NCBI GenBank assembly: GCA_013400975.1
Contig: WBMZ01011599.1
Coordinates: 372,001-436,000, forward strand
Reading direction: 5' to 3'
Source of the DNA: Atrichornis clamosus
Taxonomy: Eukaryota; Chordata; Aves; Passeriformes; Menuridae
DNA length: 64,000 nt
Below the pieces are notes generated by a model that had not been told where the DNA came from, did not search any database, and saw only the letters and a program-made list of their open reading frames with translations. Position 1 is the first letter of the stretch. Each line of letters begins with the position of its first letter. Shown here in pieces: positions 38,991 through 51,793 of this stretch. A program made the translations under genes and the position numbers.

Positions 38991-39056
38991 CTGACATAAA
39001 CCAGTGTACTACCATTGACATCAACAGAACTAATTCAAAAACTGCAGCTGAAGGAC
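38991..39056. repeat. Possible ancient amniote interspersed repeat fragment
   Basis: AAACCAGTGTACTACCATTG, followed by ACATCAACAGAACTAATTCA and ACTGCAGCTGAAGGACC, closely follows the remembered amniote phrase GTGTAACTCCATTGACTTCA, then ATGGAGYTATTCCA and ACACCAGCTGAGGATCTG. The similarity runs over about 65 bp without large gaps. It is the best of the three fragments of this kind in the window. Confidence 0.45.
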
Positions 39057-39610
39057 CTTTTTCTATCTTCAGGTGCATCTTTTCAAGTTTTTGAATTAAA
39101 AATCTATTAGCATTTCATTGACTAGCACCTCAAAGTGTTCTAACCTTTTAAAAGAAAGTGCACTACGCTTTCTTCATGAATTTTAATTCTTGTGTCAAAG
39201 TCAGTGTCCTATAGCTGTAGACACAATAGTGAAGATGTATCAGAGAATCAATTCTATACCAAGAAAGAGTGTATTTTGTTATGTAAATACATTTATTATG
39301 GCTGGAGGAAAAAAAATAAAGGCAAGCTACTAGGGAACAAAATCTTCATTGCTCTTCAGATGTTTCTTTCTGCTTTAACTTAACAAAAGTTCAATATTCA
39401 GCCGCCTTGCTTGCCATGAAGCCACATAAAAAAACACAGTAGCTTAAAACACTACTGAATCATAAATGTTTGTTTGACTCAGAAAATAGTTACTAATAAG
39501 CTGAAGAATCTGAGAAGAAAACATTCCATCAGAGCCTTCTGAAATTCTCCCCATCCATATGCCCTGACAGTCTGTTTTCTCACTGCTTTCGGACATGTGA
39601 CCTTCAAACT

Positions 39611-39634
39611 AATAGTCATGAAAATAGTCATGAA
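39611..39634. repeat. Perfect 12-bp tandem duplication
   Basis: AATAGTCATGAA is present twice in a row (39611-39622 and 39623-39634). Confidence 0.9.
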
Positions 39635-42600
39635 GCTGTTAATGCACCAAAAAAATCCACCCCTTCTCCCCACAGTGTAGGATAGAGTTGGCAACATTCA
39701 TTGAACATCCAGTATTTATAACTCAATGTCATTAGCAGTAATAACCAAACATTGTCTCTGAAAGAAGAGACATTGATGAGATCTTACTGATACACACTCA
39801 GATATTCCACTGTGACAAATGTTCTTTCTTCAGTGAAGTGGTTTTTTATTCTGGGCCATTCTGGCAAAGGCCGTGCATAACTTCTTCCAAGAGCCACTAC
39901 ACATGCAACACAAAGGAAGTCACACTGACATAATGTCCCTTCAGCCAGGCCCACACCCTCTAAACCCTCCTCTGCAGGACAGAGGGAAGAATGTTTATAT
40001 TAAAGAATACTCAATGCAGAAAACTGTTCAGCAAGCGACTTCTTTTGCAAGATTCTTCCAAATTTATGAACAGCGTTGGTCATAAAACTTTTCCTCTGAA
40101 CCTGGATACTCTTCATCCATTTTCAATGTTTTAGTGGATACTAAAAAACTCAGGAAAGCTAACAGAATAATATAAGAAATAGGACTCTTGGCTATTAAAT
40201 TCCTTTCCCACTTTATGAGCAGACTGCATCACATTCACATTTCTTGAAAAAAATCCTGCCCTCATGGAATAAACACAGACAACAGTGCAGCAACACAGTC
40301 CTAAGAATGACCAAAAAATACAAATTTATTTGGAATTCAGATATTGAAGCACATCAAGCACTGTTGGGTCAACAGACCCAAATCTACTTTGCAGTTATTT
40401 ATTTATCACAAGTTGCATGACTTGTGATTCAAAAGGTAAGTAAAACCATTTAAAAATATTCTTTGTTAACAAAAATCTATATGTATACTCATACAAGCCA
40501 TGTGAAGCAGGAACAGGAAGAACAAAAATATACATTTTCCTGTGAGGTTGAATATATTGCTTAAACCAACGACACAGAGACATCTAAGACTGCTGGTGAT
40601 CAAGACCAGGGAATTAATTCTCCTTCTCCCCGAAATCATCAGTTCCCATCCCTGCTTCCCTCAATCATCACCCAAAACGTTTCAGTCATCCCAGTTATTT
40701 CCATCTGCGGGTTTTAAGAACTTGAAGGATTCTACTGTACTTTTCAGCTCTTTCTCCATCTCCTGCCAGTTCTTATCTACCTGGCTAAAAAAGGAAAATC
40801 CTGCAGAAGCATTTAGGTGCAGCAGTGCTCAATTTTTATTTTATATGATGTAACCTTCCTGCTCAATACATTCCTCAACATCCGAGGTTTCGTCTTGGGA
40901 AGAACAAAGCCACCTAGGCGTTATTTTGTAGCCACCAACGCACACACATAACTTCTTTACAACTTCATCTTGTTTGATCCTTCTTGTGCTTCCTTCATAA
41001 ACTCCTTTTAATAACTACACAAACCACTGGAAAAACTAAGTTTCCCTCATCAATGAAGAGTTATTTTTACTTCCCAGTACACGAGTTAGATTATTAGCGT
41101 AAAACAAGCATTGCCCTAATTTCTGCAGCAATTCTTGAGTGCCAAGGACATTCTGTGGTTTAGATCCCTTGGACACAGGTAAATTCCTTCCTCGTCACTT
41201 CTTCTTAGCCAAAATGCTGATGATGCAACACTACACTGCCCAAGAGTTCCTGCAGGATAAGGAAATTATGTGGATCTCATTAGACATAAAAAAAGACAGT
41301 CTGACATAGAACTCACCAGTATTTGCTAAATAAGAAAAATTTCAAGTGATGGTCAGAATGATGAGGGAAAAAGAAAGTGGATTTATTCATTTTAGCCATG
41401 ATAATGTATACTGAGGACAAATTCAGGCTAGAAAAATATGTGGAATATGAGGAGTTTGAAATAATGGGCTATTGTAAAAACTAAACAATGATTAAAACTT
41501 AAAAGTGCAATATGTGCTTGAAATTGCAAAATATGGGTTCTTTTGGTCACTTTTGTGTTCTTGTGGAAAGGAAACTTTAAAAAAAATAATGAAAGAAGGG
41601 AAGGCTTCTCATGAAGCATAATTTCTCTAAATGGTAAAAAGTCAATATATCTAAAAGGAAACAATTAGAGCACTCCATAGCCTTTTCCTTTTTCCTTCTT
41701 TTTTTTCAGAAGGGAAAATGGAATATTTTTTTTTAATATTAGAAATTAGTTTACATTTGTAATACAATTTTTTTTGCTATGGTTAAGATTTTTTAGAGGG
41801 AGTGGAATAAAACCAAACCAAAACAAAACCCCAAGAACTAATGCAAATAACTGTAAATTAAATCAGGAATAAACAGATAGCAACCAAATCAAGGCAAATC
41901 CAGAAAGCAGACTTCAATATTGTATTTGAATCAAATAATCTAATTAGTTAAAACGTTGGATTAATACAAAGTTAATAAATCCTTTTAAATCCTAAGAACG
42001 CTCTAAGAAAGCTTCTGTCAGTTGAATTATAAGCCACAACTAAAGGCTTACAACTGAACGTAATAAAATCTTTAATTTAGAGCCAAATAAATATTTTAAT
42101 ACCAAACTCCTAGTAAATCCTGAATTGATGATGAACTAGGACCATCACTTTTTTTTCCCTGTATATCCCACATGTTACAGTCACTTCATTTTCTAGCAAT
42201 TAAGAAACTGCCATGCAGCCTTAAGGAAAAATTTTGATGAACTAAAGTCATAAAGTTTCTGTACACCACAATGTACAGTTTGTTAACATTTGGCTATGTC
42301 AGATTCTTCAGGATTCAAACAATACAGCAGACACTGAGGAGCATATTCCCTAAGCTAAGTTTTAGAGCTGTTTCAATCATTAGAATATTTCTTCCCCTAA
42401 TGGTTTTAAAGATTTTACTGTTGTTTATATGGGCTTACACACAACCATTAAAACAATCTGGAAAAGGGATTACAATAAAAATATCAAATTAGATACAAAA
42501 AAATGCATACAGACTCTCAGCACTGGCAAATACATAAATGCCCCAGGAAAAGTAGTCCAGGACTATTAGGCTGCACAGCTTTTTTTGCCATTAGAAACTC

Positions 42601-42704
42601 TGCAGCTGTGAAGAACTGCCAAAGGCTATCAGACATTATTCTTTGGTTTTGCAATTTTCTCTCAGTTTAGGCTTGTGATTCTGGTGCATTAATGTTGTAA
42701 GTGG

Positions 42705-42720
42705 TCTGCTGAACAGCAGA
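42705..42720. repeat. Perfect inverted repeat TCTGCTG-AA-CAGCAGA
   Basis: Seven-base arms surround AA. CTGCTG/CAGCAG words are common, so a chance palindrome is possible. Confidence 0.6.
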
Positions 42721-44548
42721 ACGTAGATTTGAGTCTTTACCTTCTCTCTCAGGGGTTCCAGTCATGGAACACAGTCATGGTCTCAGCTCTTGCCATACTC
42801 TACACAAATCAGGCACAAAGCCTCCCTCCAGATCACACCAACTCAGATTTGCAGTGCCTACTTTTCCTAGCATCAAACTGGAAAAGCTAAAAGCTTAAAA
42901 TCTGTAATTATGAACCACAGACACACCAAAGGATTTAGGAGGCTAAAAACGTATTTTTAGTATATGAGGTTTTTATATCCTGAGACACCATCTGAAATGA
43001 AATCCAAAGAAATAAGCCCCTTCATCAGCCAGCTCAGAGCACCCCAGACCACGAGTTGGAAGAACCTTTCTTTCATTTGAGCAGAAAACGCAAAGCTAAG
43101 CCAATTAATCTCAACACGTTCAACATTAGCCTCTCAGACTATCCCCTTCTCCTTCCTTTTACAACTCTCTGTCATCCCATTCTGTGATATTTTAACACTG
43201 AAAGACGAAACAAACCAAAAAACCCACAAGACTATTTTGGGGGCATCTGGCACAACCTGGCCTTAAGCGAAGAGACTTTTTAATGACACATTTGTCATCA
43301 ATTTACAGAACACTCATCCCAAAAATTTATAGAAATTGCTAATGGAATGGAACTAACAACCACAGCTACTCAGCAGTCATCTATCAGTACCATTAAAAAT
43401 AAATTTTAAGCTCTTATGACTAGATGTCACCATTTGTCTTGCAAACAGCTAAATTTAGTGGGAACTATGCCGTAAGTCAAACGGGCCACCTTTGAAACTT
43501 TTAGTCTGAAAGCAGAACAGGTATTTCAGAGCTTTACAAAACAGAAACCATTTTAGAACAGAAATTAAATTGTATGAAAGGACTGTGTTATCAGGCACAG
43601 AGTATTTCACATACCTGTAATTGCAGTGTGATAAAACTGTACAATAGTGCTGTAATCAAAAATTCCAGCAAAAAGAAACCTCGGATGCTTTTTCTACTTC
43701 AGCACTACACTCTTGTCTTTTTTATTAAATTACATAAAAGCCTTTTACTAACCACTTTCTATTCCAGCATGCAGGCACTTAGCTTACCAGGATTTAGGGA
43801 AATTAGAAAAGAGAACAGAGCATTTTTCAGAGCCATGGTCTTTTCTTCTTTCAATATTTTTTAATGAATTGTTTTCCTCTTGTTCCTCTTTCAGCTCAAC
43901 AGCATTTTGTTATGTCAGTTGTCTGAAATGTGGAAACTTACAGGCTCTTGGGCTCACCTTCAGTATCATTCTCTACTAAAAAGCTCTCAAAGATCCTTTC
44001 TTATCTGTGCTTACTGAATTGTTACCTCAGATGAACAAGTAACTGGTATTAGCATCCCTGTCTAAAATTTTTAATTACACAGTTTTGGGCTACGTGTCGT
44101 TAAGTTGCATAAAATATGTTGGAGACTTTTGATATCCAGTTTGGGAGTCAAATACCCCACTTGTAGTCAAGTACTTTGCCTATTACAGTCTGTGCAACAC
44201 TCAGGATCAATGAATATTTAATTATTATATCCAAAATCAAACCACTGCAGCACAAAGCACTGAAAAATCCCTGCTCCAGAATACACCAGAGAGTGGTACT
44301 TTTGTCATTTATCTGGGAAACAAAAGTCAGTTTCAAATCCCACAGAAGGAGAGGCTCCTTGGCTACCTGGCAGTACACGCCCTACAATACTGCCCTACAA
44401 CCTTCATGACAACACAGTCATAGCAGAGTATGAAAAAGAGAAGGGGAAAAACACCCCCAAAACAACCAAAACAACCCTACTCTATATAAAAATGTAGAGG
44501 ATTAAATGTCTGTAGCATATTACATGATGAGTAAGTGCCCCACCTCTG

Positions 44549-44800
44549 GACTACACAACACTGGATGCAGCTCTGAACCAAATTGATTTTGCAGTTTCCA
44601 AGGAAGGGCAAGATATTGGACCTATCTAAAGGTGATGAGGTTGAAGGACCATAGAAACTCCTGATAAAACAGAAGAGGAGTCATCTGAATGTTAATCAAA
44701 AGCTCCTGCTATTTTCTCCTGACAAATGGCTGGAGTAAGGGTTGAGAAACCTTGGAAGAATTTCAGAAGTTTAATGCTAAGGACAACAAATGAAAATTAT
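44549..44800 (+). mobile_element. Possible ancient CR1 internal fragment
   Basis: ACAACACTGGATGCAGCTCT, followed by AAGGAAGGGCAAGATATTGG and AAAGGTGATGAGGTTGAAGG, recalls a part of avian CR1 upstream of the 3' end (a TGTGCAGTTCTGGG phrase, then AAGGAYATKGACCTGCTGGA, then a GATGATCARAGGRCTGGAGC phrase). The match is loose and lacks the diagnostic tail. It could equally be unique sequence. Confidence 0.3.
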
Positions 44801-47800
44801 TTGCATCATCTTGGACAGAGGATACTCAAATATTCAGGACTGTCTGATCTTTTCTTGAATTATGCAACATAATAATTATTTATCCAAAGTATATGAGAAG
44901 AGTTATATGTCTAACACTGCCAAAATAAAATAATGAAGCAGATACAGTAGCAGATAGAAAGACATAAAAGTTAATATAATTAAAAAAATGAGACTGACGT
45001 TCACAATCATAAAGAAGTGACCTTCCTATATTTGTTAATTCAGATCTTCTAGGACCACAACCTTTAGCAAACCATATTTATGCAGACTTAACCACTGTCA
45101 ACATTTCATTTTTAAAAGTCAAACTCCAAGGACTAATGATGGATGAACCAAGGTGATAGTCCATCATCACCAATATTACAGCACTTGGTCTTTTGTAACA
45201 GTGATTATTTTAGTAATTAAATGAATAAAACCAACATTAAGGTCAAGAGAAGAGTCAAGATTCCCTGGACCTCATTTTTAACCCAGAATCTCATTTTGTA
45301 ACCTAGAGATATAATTTATTATTTTCTTTTAAATACTTGATTGAGTTGTTTATGAGTTTTGTGTCTTTGCTCATCACTGCAATATTCAATACCAGTCTAC
45401 ATTGGTTAGATATAGAGAAAACCCTAGCAGGCTTTTGGAATTCCCTTGTCTTTGTTCACCTGGCAGTTGGGCATTCGGCACTTCCCACAGGACAGACTGG
45501 GTTTAGTTGGGAATTTGTAAGAAAAAAGGAAATATGCAATAAAACTAAGTGCCAGAGCATAAAAGTGTTATGCACAAGGGAAGTGGTTGCCTACAAATGA
45601 TCACATCAAGACTTTCCTCCACTTATATCCTTATCTCAACCCCACTTCTCAACTCTTTCTTCTGCCTTACTCTATACACAGACAAGAGAAAGTTGCCCAA
45701 ACACACTCACAAAACTCCACTGTAAGAGTGATTCCTTCTCACACAACCCAAAGCCTGTGTTTTGGTGATCATCAGTCTCTGTGAAGCTGCCACTAGAGTT
45801 CATGGGTACCAATAAGAAATGTGCTTTTGCCAGATGCCCCAGTGGCAGCAAAGATGCAGCGCCAGTTTGCTTATTCCCCCAAGAGGAGCAAGGGAGGCAA
45901 CCAGGGAAACATCATGAAAATCAGAAGGACCTGTAGCATGAAAATAGATCCTCATTTCATTGACTACACTCGAGTAAGTCTCTTCCCCCAAGGTGACTGC
46001 TCAATAGTGCAGACAACAAAATGAGGGAAGTAGAGACACTGAAGAGGTTTTGGTGTCTCTGAGAGAGTTTCAGAACTAGTCCATCACTGAAGGGAATGCA
46101 AACCAAAAGAAGTAGGCACAGGACAGTAAGTTGAGTCAATCTCAGTTCCCAGCTGCTGCTGTCCACAATTCATGCAGTGGTTTTGGAAAAATCACAGCCT
46201 CTTCCTCTTTTAAATGGGGAACATTCCCAAAGCTTTGCCTTGGTGTCAGGTGGCTGACCCAGCCTACAGCTGCTTATGGAACTGAGCCTGGGGCTGGTCT
46301 CCAGGCAGAACCACAAATTTGAGACCAAGTTTGCGCTGTGAAGACCAACTTTATATCGCACCACATGACAGTTCTGTGCACATGACAGATGATATTACAA
46401 CATTCACGGTGCATTTCAGCACTCTCCCTTCTGTTTTCCTGTGAAGTGCAATAGCCCACAAAGCCAGGAACAAATGCTGTCAGCAAAGACAAGCACAAAG
46501 AGGTGTGCACTGGGAAGAACATTTTAAAGACTTTGTTTTCTGGAGGGAGTTCTGAACTAACTGCAATTTCTTAGGGGGGAGAAAACCCCAGAAGAAAACC
46601 AGATATATTACGTTTTCAATGTAGTACAGGATCTGACTGTGAAAATCAAATTGCATAAGGGAAAGGGATGTGTTGAAAAAGACATGTTAAAAACAGCCAT
46701 TTCATAGAGGTACATGTTTGTTTCACTTTCTATACCTATGACACAAAATAATATATGAAAAGCAAAAGAATACAGTTAGAAACAGAAAACATATAAAAAA
46801 ATTTTACAAATTATATACTCTATTCAGGAAAAAAAACCGCCTCAAGTAGAGTAACAAACAACAGTTATAATGCTTTTATTCTCTGGAAGTGTCTCCTTGA
46901 TTATATTAAAATGAAGACATAATATGGATAGAATAAAGATTTTTCTCAGAACATATAATGAACCTTTTGATCTTGCTGTCAGAGGACATCTTGAGGCAAG
47001 TGGTAATTAGACTAAGCAAAGCTTTGACAGCGCATTTATGGTGAAAGCATAACCTCCAGTAACGTGGCAGAAGTCCTCCTGATTTTAGTTGTCTTACTCT
47101 AATAATCTCAGGATCACAAACTATTTCCCAGAAACAGAGGAACATACCGAGTTTTGGTTCCGGTAGATCAGGTTACCACATGCTACCTTCATGCCCTCTG
47201 TAACTTTTTTCTTTTTAAAGCTGGCATGTGCTTGGCACATACCTTTTAAATATCTGTCTTATGGAAAGGCCAAAATGCCAAGGAACACAGCATCCATCTC
47301 TGGAAGAGCTGATCCTTCTGTCCCACCTGAGAAGTGAGGAAGAACACCTACTTCACTGTCAGCATCCTCCACCCCACAAACAAATGCATATTTAGTAAAT
47401 ACAGCAAGTCTGCCAAGGGGGACAAGGGCAGAGCCCACCTCCTCCCCTCCTTAAAATCCTCAGTTGTTTGCACTGAGGCACAAGAGATGCAATTTTTAAG
47501 TGACCCCATTAACCATATAGACCATATATTACCTACTACACACATATCTTGTAAAATGTAACACGTATAGCCACTTCTTAGAAAAAAAAAAAAAGCTTTT
47601 TTAACAATAGCTTTTATAGCATTAACTGCAAGACAACTACTGTGCCTTGAGTGTTTAGAACTAAAGTTTTACTAACGGTCTTAGCTTGGACTAAAACCCA
47701 CAACATTCAAATTTTAGGTATCCTGACAAAAGCTACAGAACATTTTTGCAGGACTCTTAGGAGTGGCTTCTTACACCTTACTGATAATCACCAGACCTTC

Positions 47801-48320
47801 AGAGGAAAAAAGCTTGCCCAAAAGTCCTTCAACAATCTGTCCATGGACAGCTGAAGTCCTAATTAAAAAAACTGCAAAGTAACACTATCAGGCTTGTGTT
47901 ACACCTTCCCTCACAAAGGGCCTGCTGTTAACAAGGGAAGCTGCACTTCCACAGAAAACTGAGTAGTACATTCAGAAAAACAAGCTGTGCAAACTGTCAC
48001 ATTTCTAACTATGCTCAGACTGATGTAATTCACAAATTTAGAATTATTTACTGGTATTTTTCTTTGCACAGCCTGGTATTGTCCCTCCTAACCCCAACTG
48101 CCTAAGCAATCACGTCTTTCTCATTAGTGCTCTTTGAGATCAATCCCTCTTGCCCCGCATCTAAATTTAGGCTGCAAGGCTTTTATGAAAGGTCTGTTTT
48201 TGCAGGTGTCCCTACAAGCTGCTTGCCCATTAAAGGTTCTGTAAAAATAAGTGTGTTAGCCAATAACTGAATTTTCTCACATTCTTGATGCTTCTTTGTG
48301 TTCTATAAAATTATCCTGTC

Positions 48321-48357
48321 AGAAGAAAAGAAAAGAAAAGAAAGATCTTTTTTTTTT
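48321..48357. repeat. (GAAAA)n pentanucleotide repeat followed by a T run
   Basis: About four to five units of GAAAA end in the palindrome AGATCT, followed by ten T residues. A-rich and T-rich arms lie back to back, so the site could form a weak hairpin. Confidence 0.85.
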
Positions 48358-51180
48358 GGGAACACCTGCTTATCCAGGTGCCTACTGCTTTGGATTCAAC
48401 CACATCCCTGGTGTTAATAGAAATACATGTGCATTCAGACCATCCATTTTCCAGTTTAATAAGGAGGTGCTCCTTCTTTGTGCTCAGATCATTAGGAAAC
48501 AAAGATTACATCTACTTCTTCCTGCGTCTTGTGGTTGGGAAAGGTAAGGTAATCAATAAAAATAATTTTTTGCCATTTTATTTACCATCATTTCTTCTAT
48601 GAACAAGGTCCTACAACACCACCACATAAATTAGGATGGCTGATCTGAGCACAGAGGATCCAAAATCTCCACAATGCAGCAAACATTACTTTCTGAATTA
48701 AAAATTTACCGCAACACCAAGATTTTTACTTTAGCCACTTAATCACCTTGTTTCCTCCTGTCAGAAAATACTATTTCCTCTCCAGCAAAATAATATTTAA
48801 AGATTCCCTTTGGAAAGAGTGAAGCTAAAAAACAAATAACCTCTGGGAGAATCACCTACCGTGAAACTCATCAGTAGTGCTGTGCCTGAACAAGACACTC
48901 ACCTAAGGCTTCTCCCACTTATCCCTGACACATTAAATACGATGGAGTGAGGCTGTCAAGGCAGTGGTTTTATAGGCAAGGGTGTAGCAGGTCTTGTTGT
49001 GCTTTGAGGAACAGGCTCACGCTCCTCACAAGGAGCCGTGCGAGCTCGGAGGGCTGACCTGCCTCATCCCTTTGACCCGAGTGCACTAACACAGCTCTCA
49101 CCCCGCAGCTCCAGAAGACTGACAAGGATCTCCACCTGCTGCATTTTGGGTACACCTGAAAGAAATGGAGCAGTCTTCTCCACAGAGAAAACATAAGAAA
49201 AGGCAAAGCTAGGGAAGAAGATTTATACTCAGCTTCCACTTAGACGTGACATGAGCTTCCAGAGAGAAAAAAATGGGACTCTATTTTTTGGCAGAAATGC
49301 AGGATCTTGGTTTTTTCCAAAAATGTAAGAAGTCAGCATTCATGAAAATATGCTTTTCTTCTCAATTCATAAGGTGAAGTCACAGTTTCTACGTACATAA
49401 CCTAAATTATTAACTCTTATGCTGCTGGAGAAAGGCAATCTCTGCTCACTTAGTGTTTCAAGTCCATGGTAGAATATAGAATTTTTTCCTTGAATTTTTC
49501 ACTTCTTCACACAGTTTTGCAATTAAAAAAATGACAGACTGACTCGGTTAGGCTCAGTGTGAGGCAATGTTAAGCCTCTAGAGGAAGAATATTTCAGTCT
49601 AGGTTTATTGCTACAAAAAGAAAAAAATTAACCCTTGAAAGTTCTGGAGATGTGTGCTATGAAACCAAGATGAGAGAGGCAAAACATACATACTCCTCAA
49701 ATCTATTAACAGAGTTGTTTAGCAGAGTTGTAAAATCAAAGAAACCCTAATTTGAAATATTTTATCCTCGGGTTTCAAGTTTGCACTATTTTTAAATAAT
49801 TTCTGCCTGCATGCACTGTCATCTAAAACCTGACGGCTCTAAATTTGTGATCCCTCACCAACTACAGAATAAGTGGTTTGTCTCCTATTACCTCCCTGTG
49901 GGCAAGTGGGATTTTCCGCAGAGCAGTTCTCTTGAAATTATTTCACAGACACATGTAAAGGTTTACCACATTTCCAGGCAATGGTGCTTACCCTGGCAGG
50001 TAGAGCAGGGAGCAGGGCACAGGCAGTGAGCATTCTGACACCATTCTACTTTTTCTCTGGGTTTTTTAAGCAGCTCTGCCTCATCAGGTGCTGATGCGCA
50101 TGGGATCGTTTAGGTTTTCAGAAAAACACCCTTTCTCGAATAACACACAGGGGTTCCAGAGTCCTGTCTTTGGCTTTTACTGATTTCTCCAGCTACAGCA
50201 AATTTCTTTATGTTTTAGATAAAAGTCATCATTCACTTACAAGGCAGCAGGTTAGGGCAGGGGAAAATGTGGAGGCTCAATAATAAAGCTACTGAAATTT
50301 ATTTCTTACAGCAACTTCAAGCAATTTGAATTCCCTCAACATTTCTGTCCTTGGTTAGAGCACACTCACTTCTTTTTGCATTAAGTGTTAAATACTGGCA
50401 TTTAGACACTGACAAATAGGTGTATATGAAAAAAAGGTGATTGAAAAGATATTTTGTCAGCAAAATAGAACTGCAGGTCTGGAGTGCTGTAAGATATTAT
50501 TATTCAAAGACGCCATTAATTTATTTTTTGTATTGACTTGAACTTTTTTGCTTTTAGCTTTTTGGAGAACTGCTTATTTTTAAAATGCCATGCAAAGAAG
50601 AAATTACTATGTATTGAGACTAGGGCAAGAGGTGGCTCCCTTCCAGTAACATGTATTTAATCTTTATAGAGCTTCACTCAATAGAAACAGGAGTGCATAA
50701 GTACATTCTTTATAACAGCATCACAATAATCAGCACTTTTCAAGAAATTCAAGTTAGAAATGCCTGTCAATTACTATGTACTTTGAAAAATAACTTTCTA
50801 CCAAAACGTTAGCTTAAAGTAACCTTATTAAATAAAAATCAGTTTCATGCGGCATTGGGCACATGCTTAAAAAAAATACATACAGTGTTCAGAACCTAAA
50901 ACTTAACATACAATTGCTGTTAAGTCATTGAGTGTCCCTCTTCTTCACATCAAACCCTGAAAAAAAACAGCACAGGCAAAAATCTGCTTTGTTGTACCTA
51001 CTGAAACTGAGAATATTTGGGCTTTATCAGAGAAGTTACGCAGCCCCAACCTTCCATCCCAGCCCATGAAAGTCAGGCACCCTGACTGACTGTAAGCAAC
51101 TGCAGGGCTTCAGGTTCGACACCTTGGCACCTCTGAGCCATCGTGAGATGAAATGGGCAAAGACCATTAAGCAAAAGTTC

Positions 51181-51370
51181 TCCTTTTCATTCAAATCAAT
51201 TAAATAGCCATTATAACGAGTTTAGCACTCAACTGTAAATGTCAGCCTAGACATAACACAAACGTTTTTGGATTACTCTTGGTAATCAATTAAGCCCAAT
51301 TAAAACAGATCAGCCAAGTAGGCAAATCCTGTAGGATTTAATATACATATTATGCAAATTGAATCAGCAG
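51181..51370. promoter_or_regulatory. Homeodomain/POU motif-rich patch; candidate conserved non-coding element
   Basis: The patch holds CAATTAAATAGCCATTATAA, TAATCAATTAAGCCCAATTA and an octamer-type TATGCAAAT (51351-51359) within 190 bp. Such motif density with little CpG is a usual look for vertebrate developmental enhancers, but AT-rich sequence also makes these words by chance. Confidence 0.2.
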
Positions 51371-51730
51371 ATTTTTTTATTTTTAAGTAAACTTTACCCT
51401 TTATTGCTAGACAGGAGTTTTGGGTGAAGTCATTCTGTTGTGTTGCAGAAACATTTTACAGCCCTGGAATATATTTCTCTCAGGGTTTGGTACTGCAAGG
51501 GAGTCATCTCCATAATATGCAAGATGTATAGAAGTAAATCCCCATAACAATGTTCATGGTGGATTTCCTAGGCTAATTAATATTCCTGATGGGGAAGAAT
51601 GTCCTGCAATAATAAAAGCACAGGAAAGGGAGCAAAGAAAGCTGATTTCACTTCACAGGAATACTCCCTTCCCATGATGCTATGAAAATTCTCTGAACAT
51701 AAAAATCACAGAAGACAGAGCAGAAAAGAC

Positions 51731-51793
51731 TCCAATTCCCCTCTCCCAAATTTCTTCTTCTCTGATCTCCTCCTCCTGCAACTTCTCCTGCCT
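51731..51793 (+). repeat. Pyrimidine-rich tract
   Basis: The plus strand is strongly C/T-biased, with CTTCTTCTCTGATCTCCTCC-type wording. A polypurine/polypyrimidine tract like this can form triplex DNA. On the plus strand it would also serve as a polypyrimidine tract, but DPP10 is read from the other strand. Confidence 0.6.
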
